Origin: an uncultured Succinatimonas sp.
GTDB taxonomy: Bacteria > Pseudomonadota > Gammaproteobacteria > Enterobacterales > Succinivibrionaceae
Direction of reading: 5' to 3'
NCBI GenBank assembly: GCA_902465145.1
Contig: CABQMD010000008.1
Coordinates: forward strand, 1 to 14,045
DNA: 14,045 bases
Shown: positions 7,240 through 13,992 of the stretch, one piece after another
How positions within the stretch are numbered: the stretch's first letter is position 1
Layout of the letters: each line of letters opens with the position of its first letter
Notes under the pieces: model-generated
Database searches by the model: none
What the model was told of the DNA's origin: nothing
Seen by the model: only the letters and a program-made list of their open reading frames with translations
Position numbers and translations under genes: made by a program

Positions 7240-7689
7240 CCCCTCTAAGAAAAGCTCCCCGTCAATAGCCTCAATATCGTCAAGAGAGAATACGCGTCCG
7301 TCGTCAAGACGGACTTTTCTCTCGATTTCATCTATATTGCGTATGATCCCCTCAACATCTACATAGCTTCCGCCTTCTTTTTTAGGATCACGCACAAATA
7401 CCGTCACGGTGATCTTAGCTTTCGGGAAATTATGTAATTTCAAATAATTAAACCTCTCATTAAGTTCAGCTACGGCATAACCGTCCAAGGATGAACGAGA
7501 GGCAGTGATCCTCTCAGTTTCGGCAATGCTCTCATCAAATCCGGTCAAAGCATCAAAAGGCATGAACTGTGCGGCGCGACTCTCCGCACTTAAATGAGTA
7601 GCTCTGCGTGACTTAGGTCTTTTCAAATAAAAGATGTCACGATAAGGAAAATTCTCAGGCAAAGGATCAGCTGCTTTGTCATCATTCAT
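7231..7689 (-). CDS. yolD: YolD-like protein, partner of Y-family polymerase
   Basis: This 152-residue protein carries the YolD family hallmark RAAQFMPFDALTGFDESI (residues 38-55). YolD proteins are small, mostly uncharacterised partners encoded next to UvrX/YqjW-type Y-family polymerases in Bacillus and its phages. They have been suggested to play a UmuD-like accessory role, but no enzyme activity is assigned. The C-terminal half is predicted beta-rich (ITVTVFVRD, YVDVEGIIRNIDE, KVRLDDGRVFSLDDIEAIDG), with an SH3-like look. The ATG at 7689 overlaps the polymerase stop as ATGA, so translation is coupled and the order is polymerase then yolD. It ends 8 bases from the convergent brxHI stop. The pair is most common in Firmicutes, so its presence beside gammaproteobacterial genes suggests horizontal transfer. 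Confidence 0.88.
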   Translation of the reverse strand: MNDDKAADPLPENFPYRDIFYLKRPKSRRATHLSAESRAAQFMPFDALTGFDESIAETERITASRSSLDGYAVAELNERFNYLKLHNFPKAKITVTVFVRDPKKEGGSYVDVEGIIRNIDEIERKVRLDDGRVFSLDDIEAIDGELFLEGEI

Positions 7690-9215
7690 GCTCGGTGTCC
7701 GCCTATTTGAGAGTTACGTTCGATGGTAGTTGCGCCTTCTAAAAGATCCGCACCGCGAAATATGGCATTTTTTCCCATGCGTTGCTTTAAATTGATGATG
7801 GCTTTTTGCAGTTTGAGTTCCCGTTTAAGATCATGCTCTTCTTTAATCTCCTCTGCCGTTTTCATATTCAAAGACGCAAAAAGATCGAGTTGCCCCGTTC
7901 CCTGCTCCGCAACTTGTTGTCCCTCTCTTCCTAATTCAAAGGCGGCCATGGATACCCTTCTTACCAAAAGCCCGGGATCTGCTATACGTTTAAACAGCGC
8001 AGTAATGCAGGAAGTCATGATCTTGGTAGAGGCAGTAGCTCTGCCGAATGATACGGTGCCTCTGACTCCTGCCGGTACGGTGCGTCCGTAATGATCGATT
8101 TCAGTCTTGCCCAGATAATTTATTTTGGGATCTTTTAATGACTCTGTGTCATAACCTATATGCAATACTGCTTTTTTTGCGGTATAACCTTTCGATACCA
8201 AATCAAGCGACAGCTGCTCTGCCATTTCCCATACTATAAGAGCGGCTTTTTCATGATCGTAAGGACAAGAAAGCACTTGCCCCACTCCCAAACTCTTACG
8301 CTGCGGTTTTAATTTTTTGATATCTGCCATGGTGGCGCTTTCACAGCCCCAGGCATGATCTATCAAAAGCTCTGCGTTTACTCCGAACATCTCATACAGA
8401 AGTTCTTCATTGTAATAATTAAATTCACCGCCTAATGAGCAACGTGCGATATCTCCCATCGTAAAAATATGCTCTTTGGCCAGGCGGGCAGCTATTCCCG
8501 GGCCTACCCGCCAAAAATCCGTAATGGGTACGTGAGTCCACATTTTGCGACGGTATAATTCCTCGTCCAAAAATGCTATACGCACTCCGTTTTCGTCGGC
8601 TTCAGAATGTTTTGCCTCGATATCCATGGCTATTTTTGCAAGATAAAGATTGGTACCTATTCCAGCAGTGGCGGTGATCCCGGTACTTTTTAAAACATCT
8701 TTCACCATACACATGGCAAATTCCATTGCACTCGTACCGTTGCTTGCCAAATATTCGGTGGCATCGATAAATACCTCGTCTACGGAGTAAACATCAAGAT
8801 CATCTGCCGAAACATATTTAAGATAAGTTTCCACCACCCTGTTTGAATACTCGACGTAAAGCGCCATACGCGGTTTTGCAACTATGTAATCAACCTTCAA
8901 TTCAGGATGAGCTTTTAATACGCTGTCTGACGCAGAACTACCCGTAAATTCATGTCCTAAAATTCTGCGTCTTTCCTCATTTATCAGGTTACACCGTTGC
9001 ACTACTTCAAACAGCCTTGGACGCCCCGATACTCCGCGGGCTTTCAATGCAGGAGATACGGCAAGACAGATGGTTTTTTCCGTGCGCGATGCATCTGCAA
9101 CAACCAAATTGGCATCGAGAGGATCAAGGCCTCTTTCGACGCACTCGACACTGGCGTAGAAAGATTTCAAATCGATAGCAATATACAATCGCTGCTTTGA
9201 TTTTGCTTTGATCAT
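7686..9215 (-). CDS. Y-family translesion DNA polymerase (UvrX/YqjW-type, YolD-linked)
   Basis: This 509-residue error-prone polymerase inserts bases opposite damaged template. The palm carboxylates are Asp15 in AIDLKSFYASVE (13-24) and Asp146-Glu147 in YSVDEVFID (143-151). Tyr20 is in the steric-gate position that excludes ribonucleotides. GIGTNLYLAKIAMDI (185-199) is a conserved palm/thumb segment, and the little-finger domain follows to about residue 430. QLDLF (442-446) is a textbook sliding-clamp binding motif. The C-terminal tail GKNAIFRGADLLEGAT (481-496) plus IGGHRA resembles that of Firmicutes UvrX homologues. The ATG at 9215 has no clear Shine-Dalgarno, and no other start lies before the in-frame stop upstream. 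No canonical gammaproteobacterial LexA box (CTGT-N8-ACAG) is seen upstream, so SOS control is not shown. Its stop overlaps the yolD start. Confidence 0.93.
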   Translation of the reverse strand: MIKAKSKQRLYIAIDLKSFYASVECVERGLDPLDANLVVADASRTEKTICLAVSPALKARGVSGRPRLFEVVQRCNLINEERRRILGHEFTGSSASDSVLKAHPELKVDYIVAKPRMALYVEYSNRVVETYLKYVSADDLDVYSVDEVFIDATEYLASNGTSAMEFAMCMVKDVLKSTGITATAGIGTNLYLAKIAMDIEAKHSEADENGVRIAFLDEELYRRKMWTHVPITDFWRVGPGIAARLAKEHIFTMGDIARCSLGGEFNYYNEELLYEMFGVNAELLIDHAWGCESATMADIKKLKPQRKSLGVGQVLSCPYDHEKAALIVWEMAEQLSLDLVSKGYTAKKAVLHIGYDTESLKDPKINYLGKTEIDHYGRTVPAGVRGTVSFGRATASTKIMTSCITALFKRIADPGLLVRRVSMAAFELGREGQQVAEQGTGQLDLFASLNMKTAEEIKEEHDLKRELKLQKAIINLKQRMGKNAIFRGADLLEGATTIERNSQIGGHRA

Positions 9216-9260
9216 GGATACAGGTTTGAATAAGAACGAGAACTTCTTGTGATTGTATCC
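9216..9260. promoter_or_regulatory. Inverted repeat GGATACA/TGTATCC at the polymerase 5' end
   Basis: GGATACA (9216-9222) and TGTATCC (9254-9260) are exact 7-bp reverse complements 31 bases apart, and the near arm touches the polymerase start codon. Between them is AGAACTTCT, a 9-base palindrome, within a GAAC-rich stretch. The arrangement could be an operator, or a leader RNA stem that hides the start codon, which would fit the lack of a normal ribosome binding site. The role is inferred. Confidence 0.35.
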
Positions 9261-9315
9261 TAAAAACGAAGCCGTCTTAAAAAGACTGAGATTTGAGATC
9301 CTTAAAGAGCTCTAA
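9253..9315 (+). pseudogene. Possible remnant of a gene 3' end resembling the brxHI C-terminus
   Basis: In one plus-strand frame, after a stop at 9250, the sequence reads YPKNEAVLKRLRFEILKEL and then TAA. It shares 14 exact bases (TTAAAAAGACTGAG, 9277-9290) with the brxHI 3' end (7140-7153), in the same frame (LKRL). Both also end in KEL-stop. It could be a decayed, internally deleted copy of the brxHI tail on the far side of the yolD-polymerase pair. The match is short and A-rich, and chance is a real alternative. Confidence 0.2.
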
Positions 9316-9348
9316 ACCTCCTTCCTGCATAAGCACAAGAAAGAGGTT
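9315..9348 (-). terminator. Weak hairpin downstream of the amidase gene
   Basis: AACCTC (9315-9320) pairs with GAGGTT (9343-9348), and a further three pairs follow after one mismatch. It lies 25 bases past the amidase stop, in the right place to end that transcript. The bases after it on the minus strand (TAGAGCTCTTTAAGG) contain no real T-tract, so it is a weak candidate. Confidence 0.3.
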
Positions 9349-9372
9349 ATCAGAAAACTAAAAATTTGCCTG

Positions 9373-10941
9373 TTACTTTGAACTTACCGATGAAAAGTCA
9401 AGATCCGGCAATCCTTCGGGAGCCTTTCTGTGCTTGATTGCCTGCTCGTAATCAAAAGCCATTCCTATGAGTTTTGATTCTGAAAAAGGCTCTGCCATGA
9501 ATTCTATACCTACCGGCACGCCCAAAGGAGCCGTATCGTCAGGCTTTGAAAAACCGCCGGGAACGTCTATGGCTGGTAAACCGGTTACCGATGCCATCAA
9601 GCCGTTGCGGGCATATTGTCCTTTAGGCTCGGTGGTCTTAACCACCAATACACCTTGCAGCGGGTAAACAAAAGCATCCAGATCATGTTTGTGCATGTAA
9701 TCGACGACAAAATCTCTTAATGCCAGATTCTTTTTAATTCTGGCTTGGTATTCAGGATCATTGTCAGGATCGATCACGGCACTTTTCATCTTAAAATCAT
9801 CAACTATTGATGCGGTAAGCAAACCGGTGGCTACATATTCTTTGGTATTTTTGACAGGAGCTGCATCTCCCTCACGTTTTAAATACGCATCGAGATCTCT
9901 TGCCTGCTCCCATTTCTGCACATCGTGCTCTTTAATAAGTTTAGGCAGGAAAAGCTCAGGGATGTCCACATCCACCACATCTGCGCCCAATTTTTTAAGA
10001 TCAGCCACAGCTTGGTTAAGTACCCCCATAACCGCCGGATCATTTCCCATATTGTTGGTGATCAGTCCCAAGCGCTTTCCTTTCAAAACACCTTTTTTCA
10101 AAGCCTTGCTATAATCATCAAGTTGTCTTTCTTTAATGATCTCCGTACTTTTGTCTTCTGCATCATAACCTGCCATTACCTTGAGCATGACGGCTGCATC
10201 CTCAACGGATCTGGCAATAGGCCCGCCCATATCCTGAAAATCAGAGCAAGGAGAAATACCGGTACGACTTACCAGACCTTTGGTAGGACGAATGCCTACC
10301 AAAGAATTGGCGCTTGACGGAGAACGTATGGAGTTGACCGTATCCGATCCTGTACCCATTACGGCAAAATTCGCTGCTACGGCTGCTCCGGTACCGCCTG
10401 ATGATCCGCCGGGAGTTCTGGTCAAATCATAAGGATTTAAAGTCTGTCCGCCCATGGAACTTATAGTCATACCGTGATTGGCAATTTCGGTAAGATTACT
10501 TTTGCCTATAAAAATCGCACCGGCTTTTCTAAGTTTTTCCACAGTGAAAGCATCTTTTGCCGGCACCAAATCCTTAAAGGCCAAAGCACTGCTGGTAGTG
10601 GGCATGTCAAAAGTGTCGTAATTATCTTTAAGTACGATCGGTATACCGTGCAAGGGACCTTCTATATGTCCACGCGCTCTTTCTTCATCCAATCGTTTGG
10701 CCTCGGCCATAGCTTTGGGATTGATGGTGATCATTGAATTGATCACCCCATCGTACACCTTGATGCGTTTTAAATAATAGTCAACTAATTGTACGGAGCT
10801 TAATTTACCCGAGTTGAATTCGTCCTGAAGCTGTGAAACAGATTTTTCAAAACAAAGATCGTCAGCCAAAACCGAAGTTGTACTTACGGCGTTCATTACC
10901 AAAACGGTAAGCAAGGTTTTTGAAAGCTTTGATAGTTTCAT
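9373..10941 (-). CDS. Exported amidase-signature family hydrolase
   Basis: This 522-residue amidase-signature enzyme (GatA/FAAH-like fold) hydrolyses a carboxamide bond; the substrate is unknown. Residues 1-26 form a signal peptide (MKLSKLSK, a hydrophobic stretch, then SVLA before DDL), so it should act in the periplasm. The Ser-cisSer-Lys triad is Lys105 in GIPIVLKDN (99-107), Ser180 in PGGSSGG (177-183) and Ser204 in GSDTVNSIRSPSS (198-210). The last motif has VNSIR where the common form has GGSIR; the nucleophile is kept. The start at 10941 is preceded by GGAGGG at 10948-10953, well placed; an upstream ATG at 10968 would only add nine residues before the signal peptide. No tRNA-amidotransferase partners (gatB, gatC) are nearby and the protein is exported, so it is not GatA. 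It is divergent from the aldehyde dehydrogenase gene. Confidence 0.92.
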   Translation of the reverse strand: MKLSKLSKTLLTVLVMNAVSTTSVLADDLCFEKSVSQLQDEFNSGKLSSVQLVDYYLKRIKVYDGVINSMITINPKAMAEAKRLDEERARGHIEGPLHGIPIVLKDNYDTFDMPTTSSALAFKDLVPAKDAFTVEKLRKAGAIFIGKSNLTEIANHGMTISSMGGQTLNPYDLTRTPGGSSGGTGAAVAANFAVMGTGSDTVNSIRSPSSANSLVGIRPTKGLVSRTGISPCSDFQDMGGPIARSVEDAAVMLKVMAGYDAEDKSTEIIKERQLDDYSKALKKGVLKGKRLGLITNNMGNDPAVMGVLNQAVADLKKLGADVVDVDIPELFLPKLIKEHDVQKWEQARDLDAYLKREGDAAPVKNTKEYVATGLLTASIVDDFKMKSAVIDPDNDPEYQARIKKNLALRDFVVDYMHKHDLDAFVYPLQGVLVVKTTEPKGQYARNGLMASVTGLPAIDVPGGFSKPDDTAPLGVPVGIEFMAEPFSESKLIGMAFDYEQAIKHRKAPEGLPDLDFSSVSSK

Positions 10942-11211
10942 AAAGAGCCCTCCGCAAAGGCCAAACAAAATGACATCCAGAAAATACCATCTGTTTGACG
11001 CATACCCTTGAGTTGCACCCTAAGTAGTCTTAAATCACCAAAAAAATCCTTTTCTATCCAAATTTTGACAGCATCCTTTTTAAGCGCATGTATGTAAGTA
11101 CAGCAAGGATAGATAATTTTTTTGTTTTGTGAACATTGTCGCCATACAACTTTGATCTGGACAGTCAAAGCACTTATAACTTAAGAACAAGCGGTTAAAT
11201 ATGGAGGAGCT
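10942..11211. promoter_or_regulatory. Divergent promoter region between amidase and aldehyde dehydrogenase
   Basis: This 270-base region should hold both start regions. It contains T-runs near 11117 and a perfect TTGACA at 11065-11070 on the plus strand, but with only a poor -10 at 17 bases (ATGTAT). I see no convincing gene: the 76-codon minus frame running from 11168 into the amidase leader has no recognisable features. The best rightward promoter is listed separately. Confidence 0.45.
11152..11180 (+). promoter_or_regulatory. Sigma70-type promoter for aldehyde dehydrogenase
   Basis: TTGATC (11152-11157), a 17-base spacer and TATAAC (11175-11180) match the -35 in 4 of 6 and the -10 in 5 of 6 positions. 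Transcription would start near 11187, giving a leader of about 25 bases that includes GGAGGAG (11203-11209). Confidence 0.5.
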
Positions 11212-12702
11212 ATGCTTCCGTCATCATTAAAACTTAAAAAAGAATACGGCATGTTCATCAACGGTAAATGGGTGGGATCTGCAGAAAACGAAACACTCAA
11301 AGCATACTGCCCTGCCACAGGAGATGAGCTGTGTACTTTTCAGGATGCGGCACACGAGGATGTCAGCTGGGCTGCAAAAGCTGCCCGTCAGGCTTTTACC
11401 TCCTGGTCGAAAACAACGGTTAAAGAACGCGCCGCCATTCTCAACAAGATCGCAGATATCATCGATGAGCACACTGCCGAGTTGGCTTTGATTGAAAGTT
11501 GTGACAACGGAAAGCCGTTACGCGAAACCATGAATGTGGATATACCGCTGTCGGCAGCACATTTCCGCTATTTTGCCGGCGTGATCCTTGCTGAAGAAGG
11601 ACAGGCTTCCATTCTTGATAACAATTTCCTCTCAATAATTCTCCGTGAACCTATAGGAGTAGTAGGACAAATAGTTCCTTGGAACTTTCCTTTCCTCATG
11701 GCGGCATGGAAACTGGCTCCGGTAATCGCAGCCGGTGACTGCACGGTATTCAAACCGTCTTCATCTACTTCCTTATCAGTTTTACGACTTGCCGAACTGA
11801 TAGGAGATCTGCTGCCGCCCGGCGTATTCAACGTGATCACCGGCGCAGGATCAAAAGCGGGTGACTGGCTTTTGGAAAATCCTGATCTCAACAAACTTGC
11901 CTTTACCGGCTCAACCGAAGTAGGCATAAGAGTCGCAAAACTTGCCGCAACAAGGCTCATTCCAGCAACTCTTGAGCTTGGAGGAAAGAGTGCCAACATC
12001 TTCTTCAACGACTGCCGTATGGAGCAGGCCTTAGACGGTGCTCAACTCGGGATCTTGTTTAATCAGGGTCAGGTATGCTGCGCCGGCTCCAGGATCTTTG
12101 TCCAGGAAGGCATATACGACGAATTCGTGGACAAACTCATCTCTGCGTTTAATAAGATAAAAGTAGGCTTGCCCTGGAAAGAAGGGATCCAAATGGGCTC
12201 TCAAATCAATAAGGCTCAACTTGACAAGATCCTTGCGTACACAGATGCGGCAAAGAAAGAAGGCGATCGCATACTCTGCGGAGGAACACGCCTTGAAAAG
12301 ACAGAGGAACTCAAGCACGGCTTCTTCATGGCACCTACCTTGATAGAAACTGTGAATTCCTCAAAAATAGCCCAGGAAGAGATATTCGGACCAGTAGCTG
12401 CGATCATAAAATTCCGTGATGAACAGGAAGTCATAAATATGGCCAATGACAGCGTTTACGGATTGGGAGGAGCAGTCTGGACAGCAGACATCAATCGTGC
12501 CTTAAGAGTGGCCAGAGAAATACGCACCGGCAGAATGTGGGTAAATACCTATAATCAAATTCCAGAAGGTTCTCCTTTCGGAGGCTATAAACAATCAGGC
12601 ATAGGACGTGAAACACACAAAATGATCTTGGATGCCTACTCACAACGTAAAAACATCATGATCAATCTGCACGAGAGTCCGAGCGGATTCTATCCTGAAT
12701 AA
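11212..12702 (+). CDS. NAD(P)-dependent aldehyde dehydrogenase, AldB-like
   Basis: This 496-residue cytoplasmic enzyme oxidises an aldehyde to its acid with NAD(P). It has the full ALDH set: PWNFP (156-160, Asn158 of the oxyanion hole), VFKPS (179-183, Lys181 for cofactor), FTGSTEVG (231-238), TLELGGKS (253-260, general base Glu255), NQGQVCCAGSR (284-294, nucleophile Cys289) and EEIFGPV (389-395, Glu390 for the nicotinamide ribose). It reads most like the acetaldehyde dehydrogenase group (E. coli AldB, Lactobacillus and Pediococcus homologues). It lacks the CoA-acylating type's features, so free acid is the likely product. GGAGGAG at 11203-11209 sits close to the ATG at 11212; a second Met at residue 14 has a poorer upstream context. 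It is a single-gene unit with its own promoter and terminator. Exact substrate is not resolved. Confidence 0.95.
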   Translation: MLPSSLKLKKEYGMFINGKWVGSAENETLKAYCPATGDELCTFQDAAHEDVSWAAKAARQAFTSWSKTTVKERAAILNKIADIIDEHTAELALIESCDNGKPLRETMNVDIPLSAAHFRYFAGVILAEEGQASILDNNFLSIILREPIGVVGQIVPWNFPFLMAAWKLAPVIAAGDCTVFKPSSSTSLSVLRLAELIGDLLPPGVFNVITGAGSKAGDWLLENPDLNKLAFTGSTEVGIRVAKLAATRLIPATLELGGKSANIFFNDCRMEQALDGAQLGILFNQGQVCCAGSRIFVQEGIYDEFVDKLISAFNKIKVGLPWKEGIQMGSQINKAQLDKILAYTDAAKKEGDRILCGGTRLEKTEELKHGFFMAPTLIETVNSSKIAQEEIFGPVAAIIKFRDEQEVINMANDSVYGLGGAVWTADINRALRVAREIRTGRMWVNTYNQIPEGSPFGGYKQSGIGRETHKMILDAYSQRKNIMINLHESPSGFYPE

Positions 12703-12724
12703 TACTTTTAATCGATAACAGCTC

Positions 12725-12753
12725 AAAACCGTCCTTGCGACGGTTTTGTTTTA
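12725..12753 (+). terminator. Rho-independent terminator of aldehyde dehydrogenase
   Basis: AAAACCGTC (12725-12733) and GACGGTTTT (12739-12747) form a 9-bp perfect stem around the loop CTTGC, followed by GTTTTAG. It begins 22 bases after the stop codon. The A-run on the left arm also makes it usable on the minus strand. Confidence 0.9.
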
Positions 12754-12997
12754 GAGATATGGTTTAAAAGACGAAAAACCGCGACTCATAGTGAAAAGTT
12801 ACCAGACATATCTACGCGGTAGCGCGGAAAATCAATAAGGAACAGGTATCAGTAGTAATGGAATTTCCAGACAGTATGGCACATTAACCTTCTGGATCAC
12901 CTCACGAGCATGATAGTCACGACAGACAAAGGCATATACGGGCTCCAAACATACGATAGACTCGTTGCGCAACAGTGAGAAGGATGTTCTACGACAA
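12754..12997 (-). other. Stretch after yafQ with a possible decayed reading frame
   Basis: About 240 bases hold no intact gene. On the minus strand a frame without a start codon reads through from the end of yafQ to a stop at 12832-12834, with sense such as CLEPVYAFVCRDYHAREVIQ. It looks more protein-like than random and may be a gene remnant, but I recognise no family. ACCGCG (12778-12783) and CGCGGT (12815-12820) could pair, with TTTTTCG beyond on the minus strand, as a long-loop terminator for the toxin-antitoxin operon. Confidence 0.25.
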
Positions 12998-13273
12998 CTA
13001 CAAAGAAAAAAGATCAGCGTGAGTACCTGTTCTGGCGAAAAAACATTGCTCTCCAGAAATTTGATAAATCAACAACCAATCAGGCTCAATATGCAGTTCC
13101 CATTTTGTTTTCCACTTTCCCCTAAGAGGATGGTCTCTATAAGTTTGTGGTAGTGGTCGTTGATTAAGCAAAACAAGACTGATCATTTCCTTCAATTTTT
13201 TCATGTCGTAACCGCGTTTTTCAACACGTTTAACGTCTTTTTGAAAAGATGTCGTGAATACAGGCTGAAGCAT
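12998..13273 (-). CDS. yafQ: YafQ-family mRNA interferase toxin
   Basis: This is a 91-residue RelE/YafQ-fold toxin that should cleave mRNA in the ribosomal A site when its antitoxin is degraded. Residues matching the E. coli YafQ active site, shifted by two, are His48 (DHPL), His61 and Asp65-Trp66 (HIEPDW), His85 (RTGTHADLF) and Phe89, so it looks active. YRDHPLRGKWKTKWELHIEPDW follows the usual pattern; the common RE/RD before the second His region is WE here. Its ATG at 13273 directly abuts the antitoxin stop (TAA then ATG), so it depends on coupling. The length matches E. coli YafQ (92). Confidence 0.95.
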   Translation of the reverse strand: MLQPVFTTSFQKDVKRVEKRGYDMKKLKEMISLVLLNQRPLPQTYRDHPLRGKWKTKWELHIEPDWLLIYQISGEQCFFARTGTHADLFSL

Positions 13274-13534
13274 TTATAGATCCAACTGTTTGAACAGATC
13301 ATCTGCATCCTTTGCATAATGCAATTCCTCACGCTTATCAATATCATCAAATGCTATTCTGGTTTCCTCATTGGGAATTTCCAGACTAAATGGTAACCGT
13401 TTTTCATGAGCCACTCTGGTCAGCGCCATGCGACAAAGATCAGAAACCGTCAGCCCCATTTCTGCAAGCACAGCTGCCGCTTCTTTTTTGATAACCGGAT
13501 CAATACGGGCACGAACATAATCATTAGAAGACAT
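13274..13534 (-). CDS. dinJ: DinJ-family ribbon-helix-helix antitoxin
   Basis: This 86-residue antitoxin, the same length as E. coli DinJ, binds and neutralises YafQ and represses its own operon. The N-terminal YVRARIDPVIKKEAAAVL (residues 6-23) then MGLTVSDLCRMALTRVA (26-42) form the ribbon-helix-helix DNA-binding domain. The C-terminal AKDADDLFKQLDL (74-86) is almost the same as the DinJ toxin-binding end (AKDADDLFDKLGI). AAGGAGA at 13541-13547 gives a strong ribosome binding site 6 bases before the ATG. It is the first gene of the operon, as usual, so antitoxin is made ahead of toxin. Confidence 0.95.
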   Translation of the reverse strand: MSSNDYVRARIDPVIKKEAAAVLAEMGLTVSDLCRMALTRVAHEKRLPFSLEIPNEETRIAFDDIDKREELHYAKDADDLFKQLDL

Positions 13535-13540
13535 AAAATT

Positions 13541-13572
13541 TCTCCTTGTTTTAGATAAAGTAGCCTCATGAG
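13541..13572 (-). promoter_or_regulatory. Leader and candidate autorepression site of dinJ-yafQ
   Basis: Upstream of the AAGGAGA ribosome site is a -10-like TTTATC/TATCTA region, preceded by the 8-base palindrome CTCATGAG (13565-13572). Ribbon-helix-helix antitoxins bind short palindromes overlapping their promoter, so this is the best operator candidate. No LexA box like that of E. coli dinJ was seen. Confidence 0.35.
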
Positions 13573-13653
13573 CACAAACTTAACATTACCCCAAAAAGGG
13601 CCTAACGAACAATTTTTGCTCCATATGAAACTTATACCACAACTTTGTTGGAT

Positions 13654-13700
13654 GTCCTGGCTTCTTCTTGATGTCAGGACTAATCAAGGATGTGACATCC
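13654..13700. repeat. Cluster of short palindromes
   Basis: GTCCTG (13654-13659) pairs with CAGGAC (13675-13680). GGATGTGACATCC (13688-13700) is a perfect odd palindrome, and its right arm GACATCC also pairs with GGATGTC at 13650-13656. The competing pairings could make alternative folds. No function is assigned. Confidence 0.4.
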
Positions 13701-13739
13701 GGAGAAAGAACATCGAGATTTTTCAGTACATACAATCTT

Positions 13740-13768
13740 AACTTAACGCCCTGCTCGCTGGTTAAGTT
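13740..13768. repeat. Perfect 8-bp inverted repeat
   Basis: AACTTAAC (13740-13747) and GTTAAGTT (13761-13768) flank a GC-rich 13-base spacer. No T-tract follows, so it is not a standard terminator. It lies inside the possible frameshifted remnant. Confidence 0.4.
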
Positions 13769-13941
13769 CTGTTCATCTGAGTACAGACAAATAAAGAAAC
13801 TGATCTTGAAGGAGCCTCTTTCGGAAAGCATGTAAACTCATTGTAGATACATTTTCTTCTAAAAAAGACTTAACAAAATACGAAGACACGAAGTGGCTCA
13901 GTTCAGTATTATCATTTTCATGATATTGAAAATTTACCAAA

Positions 13942-13981
13942 CTAAAAACAAAAAAACCGTGACTCAAAAGGAGACACGGTT
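13942..13981 (-). terminator. Rho-independent terminator of the rRNA operon
   Basis: Read on the minus strand, AACCGTG (from 13981) pairs with CACGGTT (ending 13955), with three more pairs inside after an A-A mismatch and a five-base loop. TTTTTTGTTTTTAG follows. It starts 12 bases past the 5S 3' end, as expected for the end of an rRNA operon. Confidence 0.92.
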
Positions 13982-13992
13982 AAAAGAAAGGG

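Larger units (their letters stand above)
13586..13920 (-). pseudogene. Possible frameshifted remnant of an unknown gene
   Basis: Two overlapping minus frames have protein-like sense. The upstream one runs NTELSHFVSSYFVKSFLEEN, then VSTMSLHAF, and stops at 13773. The next starts in another frame near 13831 and continues (EQGVKLRLYVLKNLDVL, then KKKPGHPTKLWYKFHMEQKL) to a stop at 13586. A one-base shift around 13820 would join them into about 110 residues. The KKPGHPTK stretch is basic. I do not recognise the family. The stretch from 13535 to 13941 otherwise holds only repeats and no intact gene. Confidence 0.25.

Noticed and set aside
9216..9245. Possible LexA box upstream of the polymerase (GAAC-GA-GAAC)
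   Set aside because: The spacing fits neither the gammaproteobacterial CTGT-N8-ACAG, nor the Firmicutes GAAC-N4-GTTC, nor the alphaproteobacterial GTTC-N7-GTTC pattern.
9373..10941. GatA subunit of the tRNA amidotransferase
   Set aside because: It has a signal peptide, and gatB and gatC are absent from the window.
10938..11168. 76-codon minus frame upstream of the amidase
   Set aside because: It overlaps the amidase start region, has Cys/Lys-rich composition without a recognisable domain, and occupies the expected promoter region.
12965..13153. 62-codon plus frame antisense to yafQ
   Set aside because: It is the shadow of a clear toxin gene and has no ribosome site.
13600..13770. CRISPR array or insertion sequence ends
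   Set aside because: The palindromes differ from one another and are not regularly spaced, and no transposase can be read nearby.
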